Shown: piece by piece, positions 14,452-22,932 of the stretch | Layout: every line of letters starts with the position of its first letter | Numbering within the stretch: the first letter of the stretch is position 1 | Assembly: GCF_024580145.1 (NCBI RefSeq) | Contig: NZ_JANINI010000004.1 | Span: 1 to 64,000, forward strand | DNA length: 64,000 nt | DNA from: Methyloversatilis sp. XJ19-49 | Lineage (GTDB): Bacteria > Pseudomonadota > Gammaproteobacteria > Burkholderiales > Rhodocyclaceae | Reading direction: 5' to 3' | Position numbers and translations under genes: made by a program | Notes under the pieces: generated by a model | Database searches by the model: none | What the model saw: only the letters and a program-made list of their open reading frames with translations | Told to the model about the DNA's origin: nothing

Positions 14452-14913
14452 ATGCTCAGTAATTTGGGGTTCTTCGGTATCGCCCTGGTGATCGGAGGCA
14501 TACCGCTCGCACTGAAGTCGCACTCGCGCATCCGCCTGTATCAGCGAGCGCAACACTGGCCGAAAGTCCGGGCCACTGTCATCAAGTCATCCGTTACAGA
14601 GTCAACCGACGGCGATGGCACGTCATTCCGTCCGGAGTTTTCGTATTGCTACTCGGTCGCGGGAATCGAATACTGCTCGACCGAGCATACGGAAGGCCTT
14701 CCTTTCCCGAGCACCGAAGAAGCCGCACGCCGAATGGTGAACAGCCTTCCCGTCGGAAGCAGTGTCGACGTCGCGGTGTGTCCGACTGAACCGAAGCGCG
14801 CGGTGCTCGACACGGGGTGTCCGAGGATGTGGCAGATCCTGCGTCGCGCAAGCATGGTTGCTCTCGTCGCAGGGGCCGCGATTGCACTGCATGAACTGGT
14901 CATTCCGAAATGA
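14452..14913 (+). CDS. DUF3592-family membrane protein
   Basis: 153 residues from the ATG at 14452, just after the decayed R'. One N-terminal and one C-terminal transmembrane helix flank a soluble beta domain (WPKVRATVIKSSV, then FRPEFSYCYSVAGIEYCSTEHTEG, then GSSVDVAVCPTEPKRAVLDTG), the DUF3592 plan in which W-x-x-V-x-A/G-x-V and Y-x-P or equivalent blocks are conserved. The function is unknown. Confidence 0.7.
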   Translation: MLSNLGFFGIALVIGGIPLALKSHSRIRLYQRAQHWPKVRATVIKSSVTESTDGDGTSFRPEFSYCYSVAGIEYCSTEHTEGLPFPSTEEAARRMVNSLPVGSSVDVAVCPTEPKRAVLDTGCPRMWQILRRASMVALVAGAAIALHELVIPK

Positions 14914-15084
14914 GGGTCGGCCGTTCTCAAGGTGGACCTGAATGGCAATCCGCTCGAGCAAACTTGAGGCTTGGCATATCGATGCTCGCATCCTCTTCAT
15001 CCGTCGAATCAGATCTGCGGCCCAATCAAAGGGCTGGCCTGACGACCGCCCGACATGTCGAACATCAGAGCGCAGGAGGCAGTC

Positions 15085-15444
15085 ATGCCGGCACACGAGA
15101 AGATCAACTACGTCGAGTACCCGGCGCGTGACATGGTTGCGACGAAGCGGTTCTTTCAGGACGCCTTCGGGTGGGTGTTCGAGGACTACGGCGCCGACTA
15201 TGCGGCGTTCTCCGGCCAGGGCCTCGACGGGGGCTTCTTCAGGTCCGATCTGGTGGCAGATACCCGTCAGGGGAGTGCGCTCATCGTCTTCTACAGTGCG
15301 GACCTCGAGCGTACGCTCGCCAAGGTGGTCGCTGCGGGTGGCAGGATCGTGAAGCCGGTGTTCGCGTTCCCGGGTGGCCGCAGGTTTCACTTCACCGAGC
15401 CCAGCGGCAACGAGTTTGCGGTCTGGTCGGAGGCTGCGGCCTGA
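15085..15444 (+). CDS. VOC/glyoxalase-like protein
   Basis: 119 residues; AGGAGG 8 nt before the ATG at 15085. INYVEYPARDMVATKRFFQDAFGWVFEDYGADYAAFSG, read in two blocks, and the second half ending FHFTEPSGNEFAVWSE form one vicinal-oxygen-chelate beta-alpha module pair, the usual 120-residue size. It would bind a metal or small ligand as a dimer. The substrate is not predictable. It is followed 22 nt on by a flavin reductase-like gene, so a detoxification or ring-opening pair is possible. Confidence 0.85.
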   Translation: MPAHEKINYVEYPARDMVATKRFFQDAFGWVFEDYGADYAAFSGQGLDGGFFRSDLVADTRQGSALIVFYSADLERTLAKVVAAGGRIVKPVFAFPGGRRFHFTEPSGNEFAVWSEAAA

Positions 15445-15466
15445 CGGGTGTCCGCAGGCGACCACC

Positions 15467-16018
15467 ATGCCACCTGAGCCGCAAATGAAAAAGCGCTTCC
15501 CGCTGTCGAAGGTCTACAGCCTGCTCGAACCCGGGCCACTGCTGCTGCTGACCACCGCCCACCGCGACGCCAGCGACGTCATGCCGATGACGTGGTACTC
15601 CCTGCTCGGGTTCGAGCCGCCGCTGGTGGCCTGCGTGGTCAGTGCCGGCAATCACTCGCAGAAGCTGCTTCGGGCGTCGAAGACGTGCGTGCTGAACATT
15701 CCGGCGGTGGAACTGGCGAAGCAGGTGGTCGGGTGCGGCAACTGCAGCGGCGCCGAAGTCGACAAGTTCGCGAAGTTCGGGCTGTCGTGCAGTGCCGCGG
15801 AACAGGTGGCTGCGCCGCTGCTTGATGACTGCTACGCGAGTCTCGAGTGCCGGGTGGTCGACACCGGGCGGGTTCGGCGGTACGAGCAGTTTGTGCTCGA
15901 AGTCGTGGCCGCCTGGGTTGACCCGAAGGTCAAGGACCCCCGTACGCTTCACCACCGCGGGTACGGCAAGTTCATGGTCGCCGGCGAGAGCATCAAGCTG
16001 CGTTCCAGGATGCGGTGA
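15467..16018 (+). CDS. Flavin reductase-like (FMN-binding) protein
   Basis: 183 residues from ATG 15467; ATG 15485 (MKKRFPLSK) is an alternative. PGPLLLLTTAHRDASDVMPMTWYSLLGFEPPLVACVVS, in two blocks, is the FMN-binding split-barrel entry of flavin reductase-domain proteins, followed by SQKLLRASKTCVLNIP and a CGNCSGAEVDKF loop. Members reduce or carry FMN for monooxygenases; many are of unknown role. It may be co-transcribed with the VOC gene. Confidence 0.8.
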   Translation: MPPEPQMKKRFPLSKVYSLLEPGPLLLLTTAHRDASDVMPMTWYSLLGFEPPLVACVVSAGNHSQKLLRASKTCVLNIPAVELAKQVVGCGNCSGAEVDKFAKFGLSCSAAEQVAAPLLDDCYASLECRVVDTGRVRRYEQFVLEVVAAWVDPKVKDPRTLHHRGYGKFMVAGESIKLRSRMR

Positions 16019-16151
16019 GCACCTGCGGGCCGTGCGGCCATGACCCATGTCGCGCAGCGCTGGGCCGCCGGCCCGCATCGCCGCCATTCCGGCCGCCTCC
16101 CTGGCAGGGCAGAATGAGCCTTCCCCAAACAGCGCGAACCAGGAGATCCCA

Positions 16152-16451
16152 ATGTCCAGTGTCGGTTACCACGAACCTGTTGAAGAACTGTCGGATGAAG
16201 TACGCGACATGCATCGCGCCATCGTTTCGCTGATGGAAGAACTTGAAGCGGTGGATTGGTACAACCAGCGTGCATCCGCCTGCAAGGATCCCGTGCTGAA
16301 GAAGATTCTCGAACACAACCGCGACGAGGAAAAGGAACACGCCGCCATGGTGCTCGAATGGATCCGTCGCAAGGACGATCGCTTCTCGCACGAACTGAAG
16401 GACTACCTGTTCACCGACAAGAGCCTCACCAGCGACGCGCACGGTCATTGA
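16152..16451 (+). CDS. EncFtn-type encapsulated-ferritin-like protein without an encapsulin gene beside it
   Basis: 99 residues; AGGAG 6 nt upstream of ATG 16152. AIVSLMEELEAVDWYNQR and HNRDEEKEHAAMVLEWIRR are near-identical to the two helices of the Rhodospirillum rubrum EncFtn, including the ferroxidase ligands (Glu30, Glu60, His63 here) and Trp36/Tyr37. EncFtn forms an annular decamer that oxidises iron and is normally loaded into an encapsulin shell through a C-terminal peptide. Here the tail after DYLF is short (TDKSLTSDAHGH) without a recognisable LTVGSL-like cargo peptide, and the next genes are not encapsulin. Confidence 0.85.
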   Translation: MSSVGYHEPVEELSDEVRDMHRAIVSLMEELEAVDWYNQRASACKDPVLKKILEHNRDEEKEHAAMVLEWIRRKDDRFSHELKDYLFTDKSLTSDAHGH

Positions 16452-16487
16452 GTTGAAGGCTTCGGCACCGAACCCCGGCACGCATCC

Positions 16488-17069
16488 ATGGCATTCAGGA
16501 TCCGACGTCTGCGAATCCTGACGGCGCCATTCTGCGCGGTGCTGCTGGCCGGGTGCGCCAGCACGGTCGTCACCCTGGCACCGTCACCGCAAGCCGCGGT
16601 GTGCGAGCGAGCGGCGACGGCGCTCGTGCTGTGGGCGCCCGAATGGCGGGCGGACCAGAAAGACGCCGCGGAGCGGGAAGCGGCCGCTGCAGCGGGGCTG
16701 AAGGATTTCTTCGCCAGTTCCGGATGCTTCGCAGAGGCCGCGCTGCGACGCGTGCACAGTCTCGACCCGGCTGCCGTGTCCGCGCAGCATGCTGCGCAAG
16801 CCGGACGCGTCACGCGGGTGGTTGTCATCGCCGTGCGTGAGCTCGGCCCGGTGGTCAGGCTGCTGTCATCGGCTGCGCTGGTCGAAGGCGGCACCGAGGT
16901 GTTGCTGCACGTCAGTACCTTTCCGGTGCCGGGCGATGCGCCACCACGCCAATTCACGGTTCACTGGCGACATGGCGGCCCGGCCGTGGTCAAGGGAGTC
17001 GCCAGCCTGCCCGCCGACATGCAGGCTGCGCTGGTCGCCGGGTTGCAGCCGGGCGAAGCCCCTCGGTGA
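16488..17069 (+). CDS. Putative lipoprotein
   Basis: 193 residues with a lipoprotein signal peptide ending LLAGC (Cys23). The mature domain starts with an alanine-rich helix (EREAAAAAGLKDFFASSGCF) then strands VTRVVVIAVRELGPVVRL and GTEVLLHVSTF, a layout of small outer-membrane-anchored periplasmic lipoproteins whose role is not known. GC-rich, chromosomal-style codons. Confidence 0.65.
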   Translation: MAFRIRRLRILTAPFCAVLLAGCASTVVTLAPSPQAAVCERAATALVLWAPEWRADQKDAAEREAAAAAGLKDFFASSGCFAEAALRRVHSLDPAAVSAQHAAQAGRVTRVVVIAVRELGPVVRLLSSAALVEGGTEVLLHVSTFPVPGDAPPRQFTVHWRHGGPAVVKGVASLPADMQAALVAGLQPGEAPR

Positions 17070-17300
17070 CCCCCGGCCGCCCTGTCTAGACGGACGTCCG
17101 GAGGCCATCACCCGCGGGTTTCGCTCCGGGCGACCAGGCATTCCGCATATCCTTCCGCCTCGCTGAAAGTCCGCTGCATGCGTCCAGCTGCAGCGAAGAC
17201 ACGGTGCGCGACCGCTGCGCAGCCGCCTTTGACAGGGGTCAACCTGCTCACACCCGATCGGGCATAGCTTGAACAGGTGTTCAAACCTGAGGTTACCTTG

Positions 17301-17720
17301 ATGAAGATCCTTGCAAGACTGTTCCTGCTCATCGCGCTGGCACTGGGCGCAATCGCATCACCGGCCATGGCGGGCGATACCGACCCGCTCTTCATCAATC
17401 TCACGACAGATGATCAGCACCGCGCAAACATGGGCATTTCGTTCGGGAAGAATCAGATGGAACGCGGGCATCCGCTGACGATCTTTCTCAACGACAAGGG
17501 AGTGCTGATCGGCGCGAAGGCGAATGCGGCGAAGTATGCCGACCACCAGAAGACCCTGACCGACCTGATCGTGCGCGGCGCAAGCGTGCTGATCTGCCCG
17601 ATGTGCATGAAGCACTACGGTGTCACGGAGGGCGATCTGGTGCCCGGGGTGAGGGTTGGAAATCCGGACCTGACCGGCGCCGCCCTGTTCAGGGACAACA
17701 CGAAGACCCTGACCTGGTAG
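17301..17720 (+). CDS. Exported DsrE/F-like protein
   Basis: 139 residues from ATG 17301; a longer start at 17277 would spoil the signal peptide (residues 1-24, cleavage after AMA). The mature part has the DsrE Rossmann-like order: FINLTTDD, GHPLTIFLNDKGV, then VLICPMCMKHYGVTEGDLVPGV, with Cys-x-x-Cys as in the YchN/DsrE subgroup seen in the periplasm of betaproteobacteria. A sulfur-relay or redox role is inferred from the family. Confidence 0.8.
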   Translation: MKILARLFLLIALALGAIASPAMAGDTDPLFINLTTDDQHRANMGISFGKNQMERGHPLTIFLNDKGVLIGAKANAAKYADHQKTLTDLIVRGASVLICPMCMKHYGVTEGDLVPGVRVGNPDLTGAALFRDNTKTLTW

Positions 17721-17735
17721 CAGAGGGCGGTCCGG

Positions 17736-18071
17736 ATGGCGTACGACGAACATCTGGCATCGCGCATCCGCGCGGTGCTGGGCCGGGCTCCGGGCATTTC
17801 CGAGAGGAAGATGTTCGGCGGCCTCGCATTCCTGCGCAATGGCCTCATGGTCGTCGGTGTGCTGGACAGCAGCCTCGTGGCAAGGGTCGGAAAGGGCCTC
17901 CACGACGAATCGCTGTCCCGCGCGCACGTCCGGGTCATGGACTTCAACCGCAAGCCCATGGGCGGGTATGTCTACGTCGATGCGGCGGGTACCGCCACGG
18001 ACGCGGACCTCGCGTTCTGGGTGCAGCGCTGCATGGACTTCGTCGCGACGCTGCCGCCCGGGAAGCGGTAA
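17736..18071 (+). CDS. TfoX N-terminal domain protein
   Basis: 111 residues. ISERKMFGGLAFLRNGLMVVGVLDSSLVARVG and MGGYVYVDAAGTATDADLAFWVQ are the signature blocks of the TfoX N-terminal domain. The protein has only this domain; the TfoX C-terminal domain needed for competence regulation in gamma-proteobacteria is absent, so the role is open. It starts 15 nt after the DsrE-like gene and is probably co-transcribed. Confidence 0.9.
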   Translation: MAYDEHLASRIRAVLGRAPGISERKMFGGLAFLRNGLMVVGVLDSSLVARVGKGLHDESLSRAHVRVMDFNRKPMGGYVYVDAAGTATDADLAFWVQRCMDFVATLPPGKR

Positions 18072-18226
18072 CGGTCGGCGATCGCCGGCCGCACCGGTCC
18101 CGGGCGGGTGCCATGCGGTACAGTCCAGTCAGCCTGTCTTCACTGACCTGACGCTGTTCCCCGCCCGTGCCGGACGCCGGGCGGCGCGGCCCGCCATGTG
18201 CTGCATCCATGAACCCGGTACTCCGC

Positions 18227-18688
18227 ATGAACGACATCGACTGGACTTCGCCACGCTGTGGCAGGGTGACCTACACGTATGCGCAGTTCGCGGCGGCCAA
18301 GTCATGGTTCTTCGCGAAGTGGTCGGACTGGGCGTCGGATCGCGGTCTCGGTGCGCCGCCGGATCTGTCCGGCTCCTGCAAGTACGCCTCGCTGTACATG
18401 CAGTCGATCTTCGGTGGTGCGATCCGCGGTCACTTCGAACACCAGTACAACTTCATCGACGGGCGGCTGGTCGATCTGAGCCATGACGCGCTGGATGTCG
18501 GCCGCATGCATCACCCCTACCTGCACGAGCCGGAATACTTCAGCATTCCGGAACTCCAGGCGGCGCTGGTCAGCTGTCAGCCGCGTGCCGAACGCTGGGC
18601 GCACGAATTCATTGAACACAGCGAAGCGGCGCAGACCGATGCGCAGGCACGCCTTGACCCGGGCGCGGTTCGCCCGACGGGTCCGTGA
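18227..18688 (+). CDS. Conserved hypothetical protein (YunG/peptidase-like fold suspected)
   Basis: 153 residues if started at ATG 18227 (MNDIDWTSPRCGRVTYTY); ATG 18209 is also possible. SGSCKYASLYMQSIFGGAIRGHFEHQYNFIDGRLVDLSHDALDV, in blocks, contains a Cys at the start of a helix, then His and Asp on following strands, the order of a papain-like triad. That reading is a structural guess. No signal peptide. Confidence 0.6.
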   Translation: MNDIDWTSPRCGRVTYTYAQFAAAKSWFFAKWSDWASDRGLGAPPDLSGSCKYASLYMQSIFGGAIRGHFEHQYNFIDGRLVDLSHDALDVGRMHHPYLHEPEYFSIPELQAALVSCQPRAERWAHEFIEHSEAAQTDAQARLDPGAVRPTGP

Positions 18689-18806
18689 CTTCACGAAGCC
18701 ACCGCGTCCCGTATCATGCGCAGCCGATGGCGCCGCTCGTCCGGCGCCGGTCCATGAATGCAGGGCGCGCGAGCGATGATCGGGCGTTCAAGAACGGGAG
18801 TGGTCG

Positions 18807-19133
18807 ATGAGCTACAGTTACCCAGCCGAAAAGTTTTCGTCCGCGCGCCAGGCACTGACGGTGCCGCATCCGGACGGCGAGCACGAAGCACTGGGGCGTG
18901 CCTTTCTCGAATGCCGGCTTGGCCTGCACCGGATGAACCGCGCCAAGCTGCCGGATGACATCCGCACCGGCATTCACCAGCTCGAGTGCTTCATGGATAC
19001 CACCGGTTTCGTCGATGCCGACGGCGAGGGCGCGTGGGTGCACATGTTGAGAAGCCGCAGCGCGGATGACCGGGCCGAAGTGGCACGGCTCATCGACATG
19101 CTCGCGCAGTGGTTCGCCAGCCAGGAGCCCTGA
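18807..19133 (+). CDS. Unrecognised small helical protein
   Basis: 108 residues; GGGAG 6 nt before the ATG at 18807. Helical throughout (HEALGRAFLECRLGLHRM, IRTGIHQLECFMDTTGF, DRAEVARLIDMLAQWFAS), no signal or membrane segment. Possibly in a short operon with the next two genes. No family recognised. Confidence 0.6.
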   Translation: MSYSYPAEKFSSARQALTVPHPDGEHEALGRAFLECRLGLHRMNRAKLPDDIRTGIHQLECFMDTTGFVDADGEGAWVHMLRSRSADDRAEVARLIDMLAQWFASQEP

Positions 19134-19173
19134 TCATGCGGGCGCCGGCATCCGCCCGCCACCTCTCGTACCC

Positions 19174-19425
19174 ATGACGGGGCGCAAGCCGGCGCCGCTT
19201 CTGTCGCGCGGGGTCGTGCTTGCGCTGGCGGCTGCCGCATTGTTTTTCGGGGTCTGGTACACGCGCTATCTCGGCGTCGACTTCAATGAACTGGGCCGCC
19301 ATTACGATGCCGACGCGCAGGTCGTCACGACGGATTCGTCTTTTGTATTGGGCCTGCCGGCCATCGGATGCCTGCTGGTCGCACTGGTGCTGATCGGCCA
19401 CCGGCTGTGGCGTCGGCGCGGCTGA
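19174..19425 (+). CDS. Small membrane protein
   Basis: 83 residues from ATG 19174; an upstream extension to 19066 is a shadow of the previous gene. Two transmembrane helices (about 13-33 and 56-77) with a periplasmic loop GVDFNELGRHYDADAQVVTTDS. Ten nucleotides separate it from the next membrane protein gene, so they are likely co-translated. Confidence 0.6.
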   Translation: MTGRKPAPLLSRGVVLALAAAALFFGVWYTRYLGVDFNELGRHYDADAQVVTTDSSFVLGLPAIGCLLVALVLIGHRLWRRRG

Positions 19426-19434
19426 CGCGTCACG

Positions 19435-20070
19435 ATGTTCCGGATCCAGACGCGCGGTGACCTGATCTGTTACCTGGTGCTGTGCACGCTGGTCACGGTG
19501 ATGGGGGTACTGTTGCTGGCATTTCCGCCGGTACCGCTGCCGGCGGATCCGGCGGCGTACGAACAGCGCACCGGTGCGCTGGAGGCGATCACCCAGCGGC
19601 ATGCCGGCTACAAGAGCGCGTGGGTCCGGTTCCGCATTGCGAATGATGCGACGATTTACGAAAGCCACGCACCCAGTATCCTTGAAAGCGCGTCGGCGTG
19701 GGTCGAGCAGCGGACTGCAGTTTCTTTCTTCGTGCCGCGCAGGCCGGCCGGATCTGACAATCGGGACAGTCCGCAGACGGTCTACGGACTGCTCGCCGAA
19801 GGCGTGCAGACGCGTACGCTGGAGGCCGATATCGCCTTCGTGAATGCCGGCGCGACGCGCTGGGGTGCCGGGCTCGCGCTGGGCATCGGCGTCATTGGTT
19901 ATCTGGTCGCGTTCTTCGCCTGGCGACGGGTGCGCCTGCAGCACGAGGCGATGCAGGCGCTCGGACAGGCGCCGCGTACGCGTCGTGCGCGGGCGAAGCC
20001 ACGCGCCCCAGCGCGGCGCAGGCGCGCCAGGCTTGCTGCCAGTCGCCGTGACAGCGACCATGCAGGCTGA
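19435..20070 (+). CDS. Membrane protein with DUF3592-like periplasmic domain and basic tail
   Basis: 211 residues. N-terminal helix (13-32), a periplasmic domain of about 110 residues (YEQRTGALEAITQRHAGYKSAWVRFRI...), a second helix (about 142-162), and a cytosolic arginine/alanine-rich tail (RTRRARAKPRAPARRRRARLAASRR region). The basic tail could bind nucleic acid or lipid heads; no function known. Confidence 0.6.
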   Translation: MFRIQTRGDLICYLVLCTLVTVMGVLLLAFPPVPLPADPAAYEQRTGALEAITQRHAGYKSAWVRFRIANDATIYESHAPSILESASAWVEQRTAVSFFVPRRPAGSDNRDSPQTVYGLLAEGVQTRTLEADIAFVNAGATRWGAGLALGIGVIGYLVAFFAWRRVRLQHEAMQALGQAPRTRRARAKPRAPARRRRARLAASRRDSDHAG

Positions 20071-20093
20071 CTTCGTTACCGCAGGACATCCCC

Positions 20094-20531
20094 ATGAAGC
20101 GACCCACTCTGAAGACGCGGCTGACCGGTGCCGCGCTGATCGTGTTCGGTGCCGGCACCACGCTGGTCGCGCAGGCGCTGACCGATGCGTTGAACCCGGC
20201 GCAGAACGACTCGCCGCAGCGTGTCGAACATCGGCGCACCGACCTGAGCGGTGCGCCGGGCATGGAAGTGATTGCCTCGACAGCCGAATACCGCCCGGGC
20301 GATCGCATCGACCTGCATCTGCACCACGGCGTCGAGGCGGTCTACGTGGTTCAGGGCGCGACCGTGCAGGCACCCGGCAAGCCGGCGATGACACTGCAGA
20401 CCGGTGCGGCGGCGATGAATCTGCGCGAGGTGAAGCACGCCGGCTTCACCGTCGTCGGCGACGTGCCGCTAAAGCTTTTCACGGTGCACATCGTCGACAA
20501 GGGCAAGCCGCTGTACGACTACGCCCATTGA
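20094..20531 (+). CDS. Membrane-anchored cupin protein
   Basis: 145 residues. One N-terminal signal anchor (residues 10-28), then a cupin barrel: YRPGDRIDLHLHHGVEAVYVVQGA (His-x-His...Glu metal ligands), AAAMNLREVKHAGFTVVGD and FTVHIVDKGKPLYDY. It would bind a metal in the periplasm. Substrate not predictable. Confidence 0.8.
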   Translation: MKRPTLKTRLTGAALIVFGAGTTLVAQALTDALNPAQNDSPQRVEHRRTDLSGAPGMEVIASTAEYRPGDRIDLHLHHGVEAVYVVQGATVQAPGKPAMTLQTGAAAMNLREVKHAGFTVVGDVPLKLFTVHIVDKGKPLYDYAH

Positions 20532-20559
20532 GTCGGTCGCGGCCGGGCTGAAACGAAAA

Positions 20560-20583
20560 CGGCCGGGCAAAACTGCCCAGCCG
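20560..20583 (-). terminator. Rho-independent terminator of the carbonic anhydrase gene
   Basis: CGGC-GGGCA / TGCCC-GCCG stem with AAAC loop. On the minus strand the stem is followed by TTTTC, so it terminates the minus-strand gene; it lies between two convergent genes and may also slow plus-strand transcripts. Confidence 0.65.
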
Positions 20584-20621
20584 CTCGCAAACCGCTTCGA
20601 CAGATCCCGCGTCGTCCGCGA

Positions 20622-21341
20622 TCAGGCGAAGAACTCGACCCGGCCGTCCTCGAGGTCATAGCGTCCCGCTACCACCTTCACTTTGCCCATCTTCACCAGC
20701 TCGGCAATGATCGGGCTTTCGGTGGCGATCTTGCGCGCGGTGCGCACCGCGCTTTCGTGAATGGCGTTGTCGAGGAAGCTGCCCGGCTTGCCGGCCACGG
20801 CCAGAGCCGCAGGAACGATGGCATCGACCATCGGACCGATCGAGCCCGGGAACAGCGTCTTCTTCTCGACCACTTCGCACGCTGCGGCGACGGCGCCGCA
20901 GCGCTGATGACCCAGCACGACGATCAGCGGCACGCCGAGCACGCCCGAGCCGTACTCGATGGTGCCCATGGTGGCGGTGTCGGCCATGTTGCCGGCGTTG
21001 CGCGCCACGAACAGTTCGCCGACGCCGACGCCGCCGAACAGCAGCTCGGGCGGTACGCGGCTGTCGGCGCAGGACACGATGGTGGCCCACGGCGCCTGAC
21101 CCTTGGCGACCAGGGCACGCTGGGATTTGAGTTCGGCGGCACACACCTGCGGCTCGTCGAGATACTTCTGGTTGCCGGCCTTGAGCTTGGCCAGCGCTTC
21201 GTCAGCCGTCAGCGACGTGGTCGGTCCCGAGGCGGCGAACACCTGCGGTACCGAAAGCCCGATGCCGGTCGCCATGCCGGCGGCTGCGAACTTCAAGAAC
21301 CCGCGTCTGGCCTCATTCTTCTCATCACATACCTGGCACAT
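20622..21341 (-). CDS. Beta-class carbonic anhydrase with Tat signal
   Basis: 239 residues. The N-terminus has RRGFLK (twin-arginine motif, Arg12-Arg13) followed by a hydrophobic stretch to AAS at 36-38, so export by Tat is predicted. The zinc site is complete: Cys91 and Asp93 (SCADSR), His145 and Cys148 (GHQRCG). It interconverts CO2 and bicarbonate, here in the periplasm. A cysteine pair (C2, C5) precedes the Tat motif. AGGAG before the start supports ATG 21341. A stretch ATAATTATGGA 100 bp upstream recurs upstream of the mutase gene. Confidence 0.93.
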   Translation of the reverse strand: MCQVCDEKNEARRGFLKFAAAGMATGIGLSVPQVFAASGPTTSLTADEALAKLKAGNQKYLDEPQVCAAELKSQRALVAKGQAPWATIVSCADSRVPPELLFGGVGVGELFVARNAGNMADTATMGTIEYGSGVLGVPLIVVLGHQRCGAVAAACEVVEKKTLFPGSIGPMVDAIVPAALAVAGKPGSFLDNAIHESAVRTARKIATESPIIAELVKMGKVKVVAGRYDLEDGRVEFFA

Positions 21342-21744
21342 TTTTTGTCTCCTGTAGTTTTTTGGTTTCGATGTGGCGCCTTGTGCAGGGCGCCAGCCGG
21401 CGCAATTTTAGGATAAGCATTACTGATGTTCGAATAAGTAATAATTATGGAATGGCAAACAATCGCTTACCGCGCGATTGATATGCGCGGCAATGAACAG
21501 CGACCTTGATGCAGATCGATCGCGTCTTGCGCTTGGCAAACGGGTCAGGCAGCCCGAGAATGTTCCGTTCGGATGCGCGCTCTGTGGGCACTCTGCATGC
21601 TTGACGGTGTCTGCATCCGTGCAGCGCGTTTTCCCGTAGTCACAGGATGGTCGCAGCGAGATCCGCGCCTGCGGCCAGACAACAGATCACCATTCGCGCG
21701 CGCCGGAACCGCCGGTCGCGCACAAGACATGTTCCGGAGGAAGT
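21342..21744. other. Gene-free spacer with AT-rich promoter region
   Basis: About 400 bp between divergent genes. The part 21410-21460 is much AT-richer than its surroundings, contains ATAATTATGGA at 21441 and an imperfect dyad TTACT...AGTAA at 21420-21442, and is the likely promoter/operator of the carbonic anhydrase gene. The part 21500-21740 has no convincing gene; short open frames on both strands lack starts or codon bias. Confidence 0.5.
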
Positions 21745-21747
21745 GAC

Positions 21748-22191
21748 GTGCTGCAAAAAAACACTGTGCTGCAAAAATCGCTGCTCGCTCTGATCACTGC
21801 ATGGGCGCTGGCGGCACAGCCCGTCGCGGCACAGGGCGCGCCGAAGCTGGACGACGAGGCCCTGGCGGCCAGACTGATCGGTACCTGGATCAATCCGCCG
21901 GACAGTCCCGACTACGAGAACTTCGCCAGCAGCGAAACCTACAACGCGGACGGAAGCTATGAGTACCGGGAGTACGACGACAAGGAATGCCGCATCGTGT
22001 CGGCCTTGCTGAAGTCGCGCTGGCATGTGTGGAACGGCGTCATCATCACCGAGTACGACGGCGGCAAGGCGCTCAGCGACCAGGTGGTGTCGATGGAGGC
22101 CGAGCGCATGGTGCTGCGTTCGGTCGATGACGGGGTGACCGCCTACCGCAACCGCTCGAGCAGCTGCGCACCGACCACGGCAAAGAAGTGA
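21748..22191 (+). CDS. Periplasmic protein of unknown function
   Basis: 147 residues from a GTG at 21748 with CGGAGG 7 nt upstream. Signal peptide to about residue 28 (cleavage after VAA). The mature part (LIGTWINPPDSPDYENFASSETYNADGSYEYREYDD...) has the lipocalin-like layout of small periplasmic LIGTW proteins: a first strand with the GTW motif, then a hairpin with NADGSYEY. Two cysteines (C75 region and SSSCAP) may be paired. Function unknown. Confidence 0.65.
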   Translation: MLQKNTVLQKSLLALITAWALAAQPVAAQGAPKLDDEALAARLIGTWINPPDSPDYENFASSETYNADGSYEYREYDDKECRIVSALLKSRWHVWNGVIITEYDGGKALSDQVVSMEAERMVLRSVDDGVTAYRNRSSSCAPTTAKK

Positions 22192-22206
22192 TCCGGCGCT
22201 GAAGTC

Positions 22207-22872
22207 TCAGCCGCCGAGCGCCCGGCGGCTGCTTTCGATGTGCAGCTGCATCGTCGCGCGCGCCGCCTCGGCGTCGTGCGCGCGCAGCGCGGCCAGCAGC
22301 CTGCGGTGCTCTTCGAGCGAGGCCACCAGACGGCCTTCGAGATAGAGCGAGTCGTGGCGCTGCAGTTTCAGCACGGCGCGCAGCTCATCGATCATCTGCG
22401 CCATGCGCCGGTTGCCGGCAATGTGGTGGATCAGCAGGTGGAAGCGCTGGTTGGCGTCGAAGAAGCGGTCGATGTCGCGCGCCGCGGCGCTGTCTTCAAG
22501 CGCCTGGTGCACCGCGGCCAGTTCAGCGAGATCGGCATCCGACGCCCGGCGAGCCGCACCGGCGGCACATTCGCCTTCGAGCAGCGCCATGATCGGGTAG
22601 ATCTCTTCGAGGTCGCCGCCGCTGATCTGGGCGACATAGCAGCCGCGGCGCGGCTTGAGCACCACCATCCCCTCGGTCGCCAGCACCTTCAGCGCCTCGC
22701 GCAGCGGCGTGCGTGAAATGCCGTACTGCATGGCCAGCGCCTGCTCGTCTATCCATTCGCCGGGCGCCATGGCATGACTCTGGATCAACCGGCGCAGGCG
22801 GTCGGCCACTTCTATATAGAGGGCGCGCGGGGCGATGCTGTCGGCGCTGCGGTTCAGGGTTTCGCTGTTCAT
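22207..22872 (-). CDS. GntR-family regulator (FadR/FCD type)
   Basis: 221 residues from ATG 22872 (MNSETLNR); a start at 22911 would cross a likely promoter. Residues about 20-85 are the winged helix (DEQALAMQYGISRTPLREALKVLATEGMVVLKPRRGCYV), residues 95-215 the FCD ligand-binding domain with its conserved Asp and His metal ligands (DANQRFHLLIHHIAGN, EEHRRLLAALRAHD). It is divergent from the propionyl-CoA genes and probably senses an intermediate of that route; a small perfect palindrome lies between the two starts. Confidence 0.9.
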   Translation of the reverse strand: MNSETLNRSADSIAPRALYIEVADRLRRLIQSHAMAPGEWIDEQALAMQYGISRTPLREALKVLATEGMVVLKPRRGCYVAQISGGDLEEIYPIMALLEGECAAGAARRASDADLAELAAVHQALEDSAAARDIDRFFDANQRFHLLIHHIAGNRRMAQMIDELRAVLKLQRHDSLYLEGRLVASLEEHRRLLAALRAHDAEAARATMQLHIESSRRALGG

Positions 22873-22922
22873 GGCCGGGCTGTCGTGGCTGCAGTTAACG
22901 CACTGCAGCACTTACTTGCATT

Positions 22923-22932
22923 CATAATTATG
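22923..22932. promoter_or_regulatory. Candidate operator palindrome in the gntR-mutase gap
   Basis: CATAATTATG is a perfect 10-bp palindrome inside the AT-rich stretch between the divergent regulator and mutase genes. Eleven bases (ATAATTATGGA) recur at 21441 before the carbonic anhydrase gene. Assignment to the neighbouring GntR protein is inference. Confidence 0.45.

Noticed and set aside
16020-17300. Encapsulin shell gene beside EncFtn
   Set aside because: The next genes encode a lipoprotein and a DsrE-like protein; no HK97-like shell protein is present.
21545-21730. Short minus-strand frame in the carbonic anhydrase spacer
   Set aside because: No ribosome site, no codon bias and no recognisable product.
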